60,945 nt of DNA from Candidatus Methylomirabilis sp. (GTDB lineage Bacteria; Muiribacteriota; Ozemobacteria; Ozemobacterales; Ozemobacteraceae), in assembly GCA_020722725.1 (NCBI GenBank), contig DYKG01000017.1, positions 2,211 through 63,155 on the forward strand, given 5' to 3'. The notes under the pieces were generated by a model. The model had not been told where the DNA came from and ran no database searches. It was given only the letters and a program-made list of their open reading frames with translations. A program made the translations under genes and the position numbers. This document shows positions 16,415 through 23,821 of the stretch, in pieces (within the stretch, counting starts at the first letter, position 1; each line of letters begins with the position of its first letter).

Positions 16415-17926
16415 TTATTTTTCTTTTTCTTTTTCAGAAGCAGATATGGCCCTTTCACTGGCCCAGTTCTTGATGAATTTAATCTGTTCGGCCATGGTGC
16501 GTGACAATGGCACGGTACTGCGAATAATGGTGTAAAGGTCATCCTGTGTCATGGGTTCATTGCGGTGAAAGGCTTCTACCATCGCAGCTTCGACGACATG
16601 TTCAATTTCAGCGCCGTTCCAGTATTCGGTGGCAACGCTTAGAAGCGACAGGTCAAAGTCTTCGATGCGGTTGCCGCGCCTGCCGAGATGGACCCGGAAA
16701 ATCTGTTCGCGTTCTGAATCGTTGGGCAGGTCGATGAAGAATACCTGATCGAAGCGCCCTTTTCTGATTATTTCGGCGGGCAGAAGGTCGATGCGGTTTG
16801 CGGTTGCGGCAACAAATACATCCGCTGATTTTTCCTGCATCCAGGTCAGAAAAGCAGAAAAGATGTGAGAGCCGGTGCCGCCGTCTTTGGCGGTATTACT
16901 ACTGATGCCGCCTTCGATTTCGTCGATCCAGAGAATGGCTGGCGAAACCGATTCGATGCTGCGTATAGCCCGGTGAAACGTGCCTTCTGGGGTGCCGTAT
17001 ATTCCTGAATAAACTTTGTTCATATCAAGCCTGAAAAGGGGCAGTCCCCACATGGCGCTGATTGCCTTGACTGACAGCGATTTTCCGCATCCGGAAATGC
17101 CCATCATCAAAAGGCCACGGGGTGGTCTGATGCCGGCAGCGGCCGCTTCGGGCGAAAACAGTTTCTTTCGCTTGACCAGCCAGCTTTTCAGGTTTTCAAG
17201 GCCGCCCACATCTTCAATTGATTCGGTGGTTCTCACATATTCGAGAACCCCATCTTTGCGGGCCAGTTGTTCTTTTTCGTCCTGCAGTGGCTCAAGCAGA
17301 GACTCGTCGATTTCCTTGCGGCCCCAGGTCACCTTGTTAAGGGTATACTTGATTTCAGCGGCGGTAAAGCCCTTCAGTGAAACCGCAGCGCGCTGGCGTT
17401 GATCTTCGGTGAGGCTGATTTTCGTGCCGCGTTTTTCGAGACCGGCCAGATGCTCGTCGATTATGCTTCTTATCTCAGCCTCTTCGGGCATCGAATAGCG
17501 GATGAGAAGCACATCTTTCCGCATTTCGGGCGGAATGATGAATTCGGCGCCGGTAAAAAACAGGAAACGATTCTGACCGCGAAACGAAAAGTGAATGTTG
17601 CGTATGCGTCTTTGGGTTTCAGGCTCGCTGAGCGCGGTTGACAGATCTTTAAAGACAAAAAAGCCGGGCTTTTCTACCTTCTGAATATGGTCCAGGGCTT
17701 CGTTCAGAGTCATGGGGCGCCTGGTTTGGCCTGATTCGGTCAGGCCGTTCTGGAGATCCCAGGTCTGGAAAATGCCGCGATTCTGGAAAACCGACTGGCA
17801 GAAACTTGAAAGCGATGCGAGAGTCTGATCTTCTTCCCAGGTTTCAATGGCGATAATGGGATAGCCGCCGGTCAGGGCCTCGCGCATGGCCTTGATGCCA
17901 GATTGCCGCAGCGGAGCTGAGCTCAT
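16415..17926 (-). CDS. Ycf46-like AAA+ ATPase
   Basis: The 503-aa protein has an N-terminal P-loop-like, degenerate domain (residues ~1-220) and a C-terminal AAA+ module. Visible motifs are Walker A GISGCGKS (276-283), Walker B ILWIDEIE (331-338), sensor 1 AATANR (~373-378) and an Arg-finger segment RKGRFD (388-393). This layout matches the Ycf46 family of plastids and bacteria, whose role is poorly known (linked to stress or CO2 responses in cyanobacteria). The stop of an upstream 69-codon gene overlaps the ATG (ATGA), so the two are coupled. A Glu/Lys-rich tail ends the protein. Confidence 0.85.
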   Translation of the reverse strand: MSSAPLRQSGIKAMREALTGGYPIIAIETWEEDQTLASLSSFCQSVFQNRGIFQTWDLQNGLTESGQTRRPMTLNEALDHIQKVEKPGFFVFKDLSTALSEPETQRRIRNIHFSFRGQNRFLFFTGAEFIIPPEMRKDVLLIRYSMPEEAEIRSIIDEHLAGLEKRGTKISLTEDQRQRAAVSLKGFTAAEIKYTLNKVTWGRKEIDESLLEPLQDEKEQLARKDGVLEYVRTTESIEDVGGLENLKSWLVKRKKLFSPEAAAAGIRPPRGLLMMGISGCGKSLSVKAISAMWGLPLFRLDMNKVYSGIYGTPEGTFHRAIRSIESVSPAILWIDEIEGGISSNTAKDGGTGSHIFSAFLTWMQEKSADVFVAATANRIDLLPAEIIRKGRFDQVFFIDLPNDSEREQIFRVHLGRRGNRIEDFDLSLLSVATEYWNGAEIEHVVEAAMVEAFHRNEPMTQDDLYTIIRSTVPLSRTMAEQIKFIKNWASERAISASEKEKEK

Positions 17927-18132
17927 GGTTGCAGAGAAGCCACCAGTTGTTCAGGGCTTGATCCAACCAGGCTTTGGTTTGAACTCTGAAAGCTGTGCCA
18001 GAATTCTTTGTAAAAACAGGTTTCGAAAAGGTCGCAGTGACAGTTGGCGTTGTTTTGTAAATGGCTGTCGAGAACGGTTTCGCAGACTTCAACCCGTTCG
18101 AGTTCTTCTAACAGCTGGTCGAGTTCGTCCAT
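17923..18132 (-). CDS. Small Cys-rich protein coupled to the AAA ATPase
   Basis: This 69-aa protein starts with an acidic helix (MDELDQLLEELERVEVC). A Cys/His cluster follows (CHCDLFETC, with C17 upstream) that could bind a metal. The ATG follows AAGGAAAAACCAATC. Its TGA overlaps the ATG of the Ycf46-like ATPase, a sign of stoichiometric co-production. I do not recognise the family; an adaptor or regulator of the ATPase is a reasonable guess from position only. Confidence 0.7.
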   Translation of the reverse strand: MDELDQLLEELERVEVCETVLDSHLQNNANCHCDLFETCFYKEFWHSFQSSNQSLVGSSPEQLVASLQP

Positions 18133-18173
18133 GATTGGTTTTTCCTTCGAAATAAGTATTAAGATACAATAAG

Positions 18174-18201
18174 ATTATAAAAGAAAAGCGTTGGTCAGCA
18201 A
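18174..18201 (-). promoter_or_regulatory. Promoter of the small Cys-rich/AAA ATPase operon
   Basis: On the minus strand TTGCTG (18196-18201) and a perfect TATAAT (18174-18179) are 16 bases apart, about 42 bases upstream of the first ATG. Confidence 0.5.
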
Positions 18202-18224
18202 GTAAAAAAAATGTTTCTGATTTC

Positions 18225-18253
18225 TTGTTTAAAATTTTTTCCTGTGATAAGAT
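18225..18253 (+). promoter_or_regulatory. Candidate promoter of the 256-aa secreted protein
   Basis: TTGTTT (18225-18230) and TAAGAT (18248-18253) are 17 bases apart and 47 bases before the ATG at 18301. The match to consensus is modest. Confidence 0.3.
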
Positions 18254-18300
18254 TCCTCTCCTTTATCTCTAATAATAATGTTGAATAGATAGGTGCAAGA

Positions 18301-19071
18301 ATGTTTAAAAAATTAAAAAACTTGATCGCCGTTTTGGCCTTAGCCTTGCTGTCCGGCGTTCCACTTCAGGCTCAGGGGTTGCTTGAAAAATATAATCATG
18401 CTCAGATTAGCGAAGTGCGCGAAATTGAACGCTCGATTTCCCATAAAGAAAACCTGGTGATCACGATCAACCAGTTTCTTGACTGTGCCGCCGCCGGCAG
18501 AATTGAAACTGCCCTCATCGGCTGGAGCGAAGTGCCGGCGCATATCGTTTCCACCTGGCAGCGCCACAACGAAAGCGTCGAAGAAGTGAGCATTTCTCGC
18601 TATTCACTTGAGCTTGCGGGAAAAATCGGCCATGACCGAACTGATTTTTATGGGTTCAGAGCTTTGACCAGCGATCAGAAAATTGTTGAAACCCTTATTA
18701 GAAACGAATATGGTGACAACAAGGCCAGCGTAGTTGCGAAGTATGTCGATGGCGATGCTTTTGGCAAATTCAAATCTCTTTCAAGCCTGCTTGATGAACT
18801 TAGATCCTTCATCGAAGAAGGTCAGATAACAGTCGTAAATGTTGATTTTCACAACGTGACCCAGAAGGTGCACGATCTATGGAAAAACCATTGTGGCATC
18901 GATCTTTATGAAGTTGTACCGAGCGTCAGAAAATATGAAATCAACTGCCCTTCAGGCATTGAATATATCTGGCGGGTCACTGGTCGCCTTGAGGGTTCTC
19001 AAACCCAGATCATGATTTTCAGAAACCAGCTGGTTTATATCAGCCGCGACGGTCAGATCGGGGAAAAATAG
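18301..19071 (+). CDS. Secreted protein of unknown function
   Basis: The 256-aa product has a clear signal peptide: KKLK followed by a hydrophobic core, with likely cleavage after PLQAQ near residue 25. No family is recognised. The mature part is mixed alpha/beta, with three Cys (one early, two near the C-terminus: NHCGIDL and INCPSG) that might form a disulfide. It ends in a strand-rich region (EYIWRVTGRLEG). It stands alone between a divergent ATPase operon and a strong terminator-like hairpin. An envelope or periplasmic role is all that can be said. Confidence 0.7.
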   Translation: MFKKLKNLIAVLALALLSGVPLQAQGLLEKYNHAQISEVREIERSISHKENLVITINQFLDCAAAGRIETALIGWSEVPAHIVSTWQRHNESVEEVSISRYSLELAGKIGHDRTDFYGFRALTSDQKIVETLIRNEYGDNKASVVAKYVDGDAFGKFKSLSSLLDELRSFIEEGQITVVNVDFHNVTQKVHDLWKNHCGIDLYEVVPSVRKYEINCPSGIEYIWRVTGRLEGSQTQIMIFRNQLVYISRDGQIGEK

Positions 19072-19094
19072 TTCTTGCATGAATGCAAGGCCGA

Positions 19095-19281
19095 TGTCCC
19101 ATAGGACGAGTCTTACTAATTTCTGGCTACTTGAGAACTTTTTTCTCAAAAACGTTTGTAACAATTAGACGGCCACCGAGACTGGCTTCGCCACGTCTAA
19201 ATGTCCGGTGTGGCAATGGTCATTTCGACCAGAAAATCTGGCTCAATGACCGTTTTTTTCGATTTTTCGTCCTATGGGACA
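19095..19281. repeat. 187-bp nested palindromic element
   Basis: A perfect 15-bp inverted repeat (19095-19109 and 19267-19281, TGTCCCATAGGACGA and its complement) encloses three hairpins. These are TTGAGAA/TTCTCAA (19131-19137, 19143-19149), TTAGACG/CGTCTAA (19165-19171, 19194-19200), and GGTCATT/AATGACC with an inner CCAGA/TCTGG (19218-19251). The layout would fold as a closed multi-helix junction in RNA or a cruciform in DNA. A MITE-like mobile element or a structured RNA are both possible. It fills the gap between the secreted protein gene and cysE. Confidence 0.7.
19218..19259 (+). terminator. Intrinsic terminator within the nested element
   Basis: GGTCATT..CCAGA AAA TCTGG..AATGACC is a two-part stem followed by G and seven T (19253-19259). 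It probably ends transcription of the upstream secreted-protein gene. Confidence 0.6.
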
Positions 19282-19352
19282 GCCTCTTTTTTCTTGCTTG
19301 TTATACCGGGCACCACGAATTATATTTTTAGCAGATCAACTGGAGGCAGAAA

Positions 19353-20285
19353 ATGAAAAATAAATTCGGGCAGGTGGCAGAAAAAATAGTGCAGGCCATT
19401 ACTTCCAGCCCCAAAGAAGTTCAGCATTTTGACAGCAGCCCATTGCCCGATAAAGAAGACATTTACCGGGTGATCCACGATATATTCATCATATTTTTCC
19501 CTGGTTATTTTGGCCATTCGGAAATGTCTTTCGAATCAATCGAGCTACGCATCGGTTACCGGGTGGCGAAGGTTTACGAACAGCTCAGGCCCCAGATTTT
19601 TCGCGAGCTGATTCATGGCTGCCGCAATGAAAAAAGCCCATGCGGTCAATGCGAAAAGGCAGCTGAACAGCTGATCATAGGCTTTCTTGAAGAAATACCC
19701 GCCATGCGCGAGATTCTCAATCAGGATGTTAAGGCGGCTTTCAAGAATGACCCGGCGGCGGTTGATTTTGACGAAATCATTTTCAGCTATCCCGGGCTTG
19801 AAGCGGTCGCAGTCTATCGGGTAGCGAACTACTTCTATCGCCACGGCCTGCGGCTTATTCCACGAATCATGACTGAATGGGCCCATTCGCGAACCGGTGT
19901 CGATATTCACCCGGGAGCCACGATCGGCCAGAGCTTTTTCATCGATCACGGAACCGGAGTGGTCATCGGCGAAACCAGCCACATCGGCAATGATGTTACG
20001 ATTTATCAGGGTGTCACCCTTGGCGCACTCAACTTTCCCAGAGACAAAACGGGCCAGATCATCAGAGGAGCCAGGCGTCACCCGACTATCGAAGACGGCG
20101 TCTGCATCTACGCTGGCGCCACCATTCTGGGTGGAGAGACGGTGATAGGTGAGAATTCAATAATCGGCGGCAACGTGTGGTTAACTGAATCGGTTCCACC
20201 CAATACCAGGGTTGTATTGAAAAAATCAGATTTACACATCAGTCCGCGCCGGCCTGAGGAAAAAGCTGCGGCGAAAGGGGCCTGA
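19353..20285 (+). CDS. cysE: Serine O-acetyltransferase
   Basis: CysE makes O-acetylserine from serine and acetyl-CoA for cysteine synthesis. The 310-aa protein has a helical N-terminal domain. A left-handed beta-helix of hexapeptide repeats follows (for example VDIHPGATIGQSFFIDHGTG, VIGETSHIGNDVTIYQGVTLG). The catalytic-site His residues of the IDHGTG segment are present. The length and extended N-terminus resemble the EpsC/SatA type rather than enteric CysE. The ATG follows CTGGAGGCAGAAA. It is three bases upstream of cysK, so both steps of the pathway are in one operon. Confidence 0.92.
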   Translation: MKNKFGQVAEKIVQAITSSPKEVQHFDSSPLPDKEDIYRVIHDIFIIFFPGYFGHSEMSFESIELRIGYRVAKVYEQLRPQIFRELIHGCRNEKSPCGQCEKAAEQLIIGFLEEIPAMREILNQDVKAAFKNDPAAVDFDEIIFSYPGLEAVAVYRVANYFYRHGLRLIPRIMTEWAHSRTGVDIHPGATIGQSFFIDHGTGVVIGETSHIGNDVTIYQGVTLGALNFPRDKTGQIIRGARRHPTIEDGVCIYAGATILGGETVIGENSIIGGNVWLTESVPPNTRVVLKKSDLHISPRRPEEKAAAKGA

Positions 20286-20288
20286 AGA

Positions 20289-21215
20289 ATGCTTAACGAC
20301 ATTACCGAAAGAATTGGTAAAACATCGATGGTCAGGCTTCGACATCTGACCGACGAAGGTGAAATAATCGCTAAAGTTGAATTTTTGAATCCCGGTGGAT
20401 CGGTTAAAGACCGAATTGCGCGCTCGATGATTCTTGAAGCAGAGCGATGCGGTCATCTGAGCCCCGGGAAAGTAATCGTCGAGCCCACTTCAGGCAACAC
20501 CGGAATCGGGCTGGCGATGGTGGCTGCTGCCCGTGGCTATCGCATCGTTTTGACCATGCCTGAAACCATGAGCGTTGAGCGCCGCAAAATTCTGAAAGCC
20601 TACGGTGCTGAGCTGGTTCTTACCCCGGGTTCAGCCGGTATGCGCGGTGCGATTGAAAAGGCAAACGAGCTGATGGCACAGATGGAAAATGCCTATATGC
20701 CTGGCCAGTTTTCAAACCCTGCCAATCCCGCTGCCCATGAATTCACTACCGGCCCTGAAATAATCGAAGCTCTCGACGGTGAACAGATCGATGCCTTCAT
20801 TTTTGGCGTGGGAACCGGTGGCACCCTCACCGGAATCGGGCACTGTCTGCGGAAAAATGGCATCGACACCCCGATAATTGCAATAGAACCAGAAGCTTCG
20901 CCGGTGCTTTCAGGTGGCAAGCCAGGGCCCCATAAGATTCAGGGCATCGGAGCCGGGTTTGTTCCCGAAATTCTTGATCGGTCGCTGATTTCAGAGGTCA
21001 TACAGGTCAGTAATGAAGAGGCAATGGAAAATGCCAGAAGGCTGGCAAGCAGCGAGGGCCTGCTGGTCGGTATCAGCTCAGGTGCCGCCGCCGCTGCCTG
21101 TGTGAAATTTCTTCGCCGAAAACGGGTTGCCGGCAGAAAACTGCGCGTCATTACTCTTTTTGCAAGCAACGGCGAGCGTTACATGTCGACTGAATTATTT
21201 CCCGATTATGTCTAA
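20289..21215 (+). CDS. cysK: Cysteine synthase (O-acetylserine sulfhydrylase)
   Basis: CysK is a PLP enzyme that converts O-acetylserine and sulfide to cysteine. The Schiff-base Lys is in NPGGSVKDR (K40), with the substrate loop PTSGNTGIG, the phosphate-binding GTGGTLTGIG and SSGAAAAA near the C-terminus. At 308 aa it has the normal length. It follows cysE directly and the pair should form the usual cysteine biosynthetic unit. No local sulfur-assimilation regulator is visible. Confidence 0.95.
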   Translation: MLNDITERIGKTSMVRLRHLTDEGEIIAKVEFLNPGGSVKDRIARSMILEAERCGHLSPGKVIVEPTSGNTGIGLAMVAAARGYRIVLTMPETMSVERRKILKAYGAELVLTPGSAGMRGAIEKANELMAQMENAYMPGQFSNPANPAAHEFTTGPEIIEALDGEQIDAFIFGVGTGGTLTGIGHCLRKNGIDTPIIAIEPEASPVLSGGKPGPHKIQGIGAGFVPEILDRSLISEVIQVSNEEAMENARRLASSEGLLVGISSGAAAAACVKFLRRKRVAGRKLRVITLFASNGERYMSTELFPDYV

Positions 21216-21279
21216 ACTAAACTGACAAACTGCTCGATTATGATGCTGAATAGTCAGCTTTCAAATCGGGTATTTTATT

Positions 21280-21615
21280 ATGAAATCGAAACAGGTTCGC
21301 CGTCTAAAACTTGTCATTCTGGTGGCAATGCTTGCCGCGGCATTGGGATCGGTCGGATGTCGTCAGGCTCCGTCAAATTCGCCCAGGTATTACGAGAAGG
21401 AACTGCAGGAAATGGAGCGCCAGGCAGCGTTAAAAGAACAGCAGAAAGGTGAAAAGTTTCTTGAAGACCGCTACCCATGGGAGGGAAGGGTATCGAAAAC
21501 CCGGAGCCTGCCCTGTCGAATCGCTGAAAAAGAAAAGACCTTGAATTATGAGATCGATTACCTGCATACTTTTGTTCGGGGCAGGCCGAGAACCAAACCA
21601 GGGTTGAGAGATTGA
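21280..21615 (+). CDS. Small putative lipoprotein
   Basis: The 111-aa product begins KSKQVRRLKLV, followed by a hydrophobic stretch and a lipobox-like LGSVGC, suggesting lipidation at that Cys (~residue 27). The rest is charged and helical (YYEKELQEMERQAALKEQQK) with an Arg-rich C-terminus. No ribosome site is strong at the chosen ATG. It lies three bases before the large TPR/HEAT membrane protein and is probably co-transcribed with it. Function unknown. Confidence 0.6.
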   Translation: MKSKQVRRLKLVILVAMLAAALGSVGCRQAPSNSPRYYEKELQEMERQAALKEQQKGEKFLEDRYPWEGRVSKTRSLPCRIAEKEKTLNYEIDYLHTFVRGRPRTKPGLRD

Positions 21616-21618
21616 CAG

Positions 21619-23817
21619 ATGCTGATTAAACGTAATGACAGCCGGGCTTTCTGGATATTCCTGATATGGGTTTTGATTTTGCCGCTGTTTCTGAATACAG
21701 ATCTGTCAGCCCAGGATGAGAAGGTCGAAGACTTTGCCGTCGAAGAAGAACCGGTCGATCAGGCCGCCGATAAGCCGGCCGCTGATAAACCGCCGGCTGA
21801 TGAGGCTGCTGATGCGGCTCCGGCCGGAGATGAAGCGCCGGTCGAAGATGCGGGTGAAGATACTGAAGCCCCTGGAGAGCCTCAGGCTTTGCCTGCTCTG
21901 TCCGCTGATCCCAATGAACTGCTGGGAAAAGTTAATGGAGTTTTTCGGGCCAAAAAATACGATGAAGCGGTAGAAGCTCTGCAGGACCACGAAGACGTGA
22001 TCGAGACTTCCAAAGAGCTCTCAGAAATTTATGTTGAGTCTTTGCTTAACAGCAAAAAGCCCGATTGGAACACGGTTCTGCGTGCCGCTAAAATGCTTGC
22101 CAGAAATGAACGGGGAAGCTCGCTGGCCGATTATGCCCAGGGTCTCCATTATCAGAACAAAAGCAAGCCCGATCTGGGCAAGGCAATAACCTTTTTTGGC
22201 AAGGCCAAAAGTGCCAAAAAGCCCCATCCCGATGCGGCAACTGCCTATTTTATGGCACTTGCAAAAAAATTCTGGATGATCGGACTGTTGGTCTTATTAT
22301 TACCGGTAGTGGCTGTGGCAAAAATCATCAAGAAGAGAAAAGCGGCAAAAGCAGCTTTGGAGTTGAATCTTGAACCAACCGAAGAAGTTGTTGTCGCAGA
22401 TGATCTACAGAAAAAACTGCAGGCGGCAATATCAGAAGACCCCGCAGCAAAGCCAGATGTCGCTAAAGCAGCCGCATCAGCACCACCCGCAAAGCCCGCT
22501 GATAAACAGCCTGCCGTCAGTCCGGCTGCTATAGTGGCACCGCCAGCCAGACCGGTTGTGCCTGCGGCTCCATCACCAGCCCCTCCGGTGCCATCTATTG
22601 CTCCCGCTAATCCTTCGGCTGACAAACCCAACCCTGCGGCGCCAGCTCCTGAGAATACTGTTGCTCAACCAGTTTCGGCCAATCCCCAGCCGGTCGCTCC
22701 AGTTTCTCCCGCCACTGCACCAGCTGAGCAGGCGATTGCTGCGCATCCGGCACCTGAACCGGCGGGCGTGGCTCAGCAAAGTCAGCCTCAGCAGCAACCA
22801 GACCCCATCCCGGTTTCCCAGCCGCATCCGGTTCAAGCGGATAATCAAAATGTGCAGCAGCAGCCTTATTATCCTGGTTCCTTGTCTGGGAAAAGAAGCG
22901 CAGAGATTGAACAGGCGAAAGCGATGATTGCGCCACAACGCCGTGAGCCGGTATCAGTATATTCCGAGCTGGACGCACTGTGGAGCAAGCTTTGCCGCAA
23001 AGCCATTCAGAATAAAATTACCCCCCGGTCAAGAAGTTCTTATGATTCAGAAACAACGCGTTTTGTGCAGAACGAAATGCCTTCAATCAGACTTGGTGAG
23101 CGCCATGATTTTTCTTCGATTGATCCCAATGTGAGTATCGATCTCTCTGAAGAATCTTTAAAAGATGATCTGATTGGAAAGCTTAAAATGCTGGCGATTA
23201 CCGACGGCGAACTACGCAGTCTGCTGGCTCAGAAAAACGTAAGGCATGTTCCGCTGCTTATCGAGTATGTTTTGTCGAAACCCGAACCAGTTAGGCTTGC
23301 TCTGGTCACCCGTGAACTTGGTTATTACAATGATCCTGCCGTAATCGATATTCTTGCCAGTCTTCTTTATAACGAAGATCATCGGGTTGCTCTGGCTGCA
23401 ATTCAGGGCCTGGAACTGAGTAAAAATCAGCAGGCAATTCTGCATATCTGCCCATTTCTCAAATCAGATATACCTTTGCTTTCTCAGGCTGCCAGAACCG
23501 CTCTGGCCAACTTTGGCGCCGTGGCTATTTTAAAGGCATTCGTGAAGTTGCCACAGCTTGCCGACTCGCGCATCAGGGAAGCAGGGGTTTTTGTGCTCTC
23601 AAGAATGAGGGGCACCCAGGTCGAGCAGTTGCTGGTGCAACTGCTCAATGACGATGTTCAGGAAATCAGGGAAAAAGTGATTCTGGCCATGTCATATCAG
23701 AAAAATCCGGTTTATATTGACCCATTGCGTGAATTTTTCAGAATCGCCTCGGGCCCCGATAAAACTCTGGCACGCAAAGCGATTGTATATCTTCAGGGAT
23801 TCGTCAAAAAGAAATAA
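21619..23817 (+). CDS. Membrane protein with TPR-like and HEAT-like domains joined by a Pro/Ala linker
   Basis: Domain order in the 732-aa protein: signal peptide (~1-32); acidic, Ala/Pro-rich linker (~33-90); a helical TPR-like region (NELLGKVNGVFRAKKYDEAVEAL onwards); one TM segment (FWMIGLLVLLLPVVAVAKII, ~215-235). A ~200-residue Pro/Ala/Gln-rich disordered linker and a C-terminal HEAT-like repeat array (~520-732) follow. The N-terminal domain is therefore outside and the HEAT part in the cytoplasm, a layout suited to linking envelope events to a cytoplasmic partner. It is convergent with the PP2C receptor operon; a role in that signalling is only a guess. Confidence 0.7.
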   Translation: MLIKRNDSRAFWIFLIWVLILPLFLNTDLSAQDEKVEDFAVEEEPVDQAADKPAADKPPADEAADAAPAGDEAPVEDAGEDTEAPGEPQALPALSADPNELLGKVNGVFRAKKYDEAVEALQDHEDVIETSKELSEIYVESLLNSKKPDWNTVLRAAKMLARNERGSSLADYAQGLHYQNKSKPDLGKAITFFGKAKSAKKPHPDAATAYFMALAKKFWMIGLLVLLLPVVAVAKIIKKRKAAKAALELNLEPTEEVVVADDLQKKLQAAISEDPAAKPDVAKAAASAPPAKPADKQPAVSPAAIVAPPARPVVPAAPSPAPPVPSIAPANPSADKPNPAAPAPENTVAQPVSANPQPVAPVSPATAPAEQAIAAHPAPEPAGVAQQSQPQQQPDPIPVSQPHPVQADNQNVQQQPYYPGSLSGKRSAEIEQAKAMIAPQRREPVSVYSELDALWSKLCRKAIQNKITPRSRSSYDSETTRFVQNEMPSIRLGERHDFSSIDPNVSIDLSEESLKDDLIGKLKMLAITDGELRSLLAQKNVRHVPLLIEYVLSKPEPVRLALVTRELGYYNDPAVIDILASLLYNEDHRVALAAIQGLELSKNQQAILHICPFLKSDIPLLSQAARTALANFGAVAILKAFVKLPQLADSRIREAGVFVLSRMRGTQVEQLLVQLLNDDVQEIREKVILAMSYQKNPVYIDPLREFFRIASGPDKTLARKAIVYLQGFVKKK

Positions 23818-23821
23818 ATGT

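Noticed and set aside
22573..22978. Minus-strand open frames across the Pro/Ala-rich linker region
   Set aside because: They come from the low-complexity Pro/Ala coding sequence on the other strand and resemble no protein.
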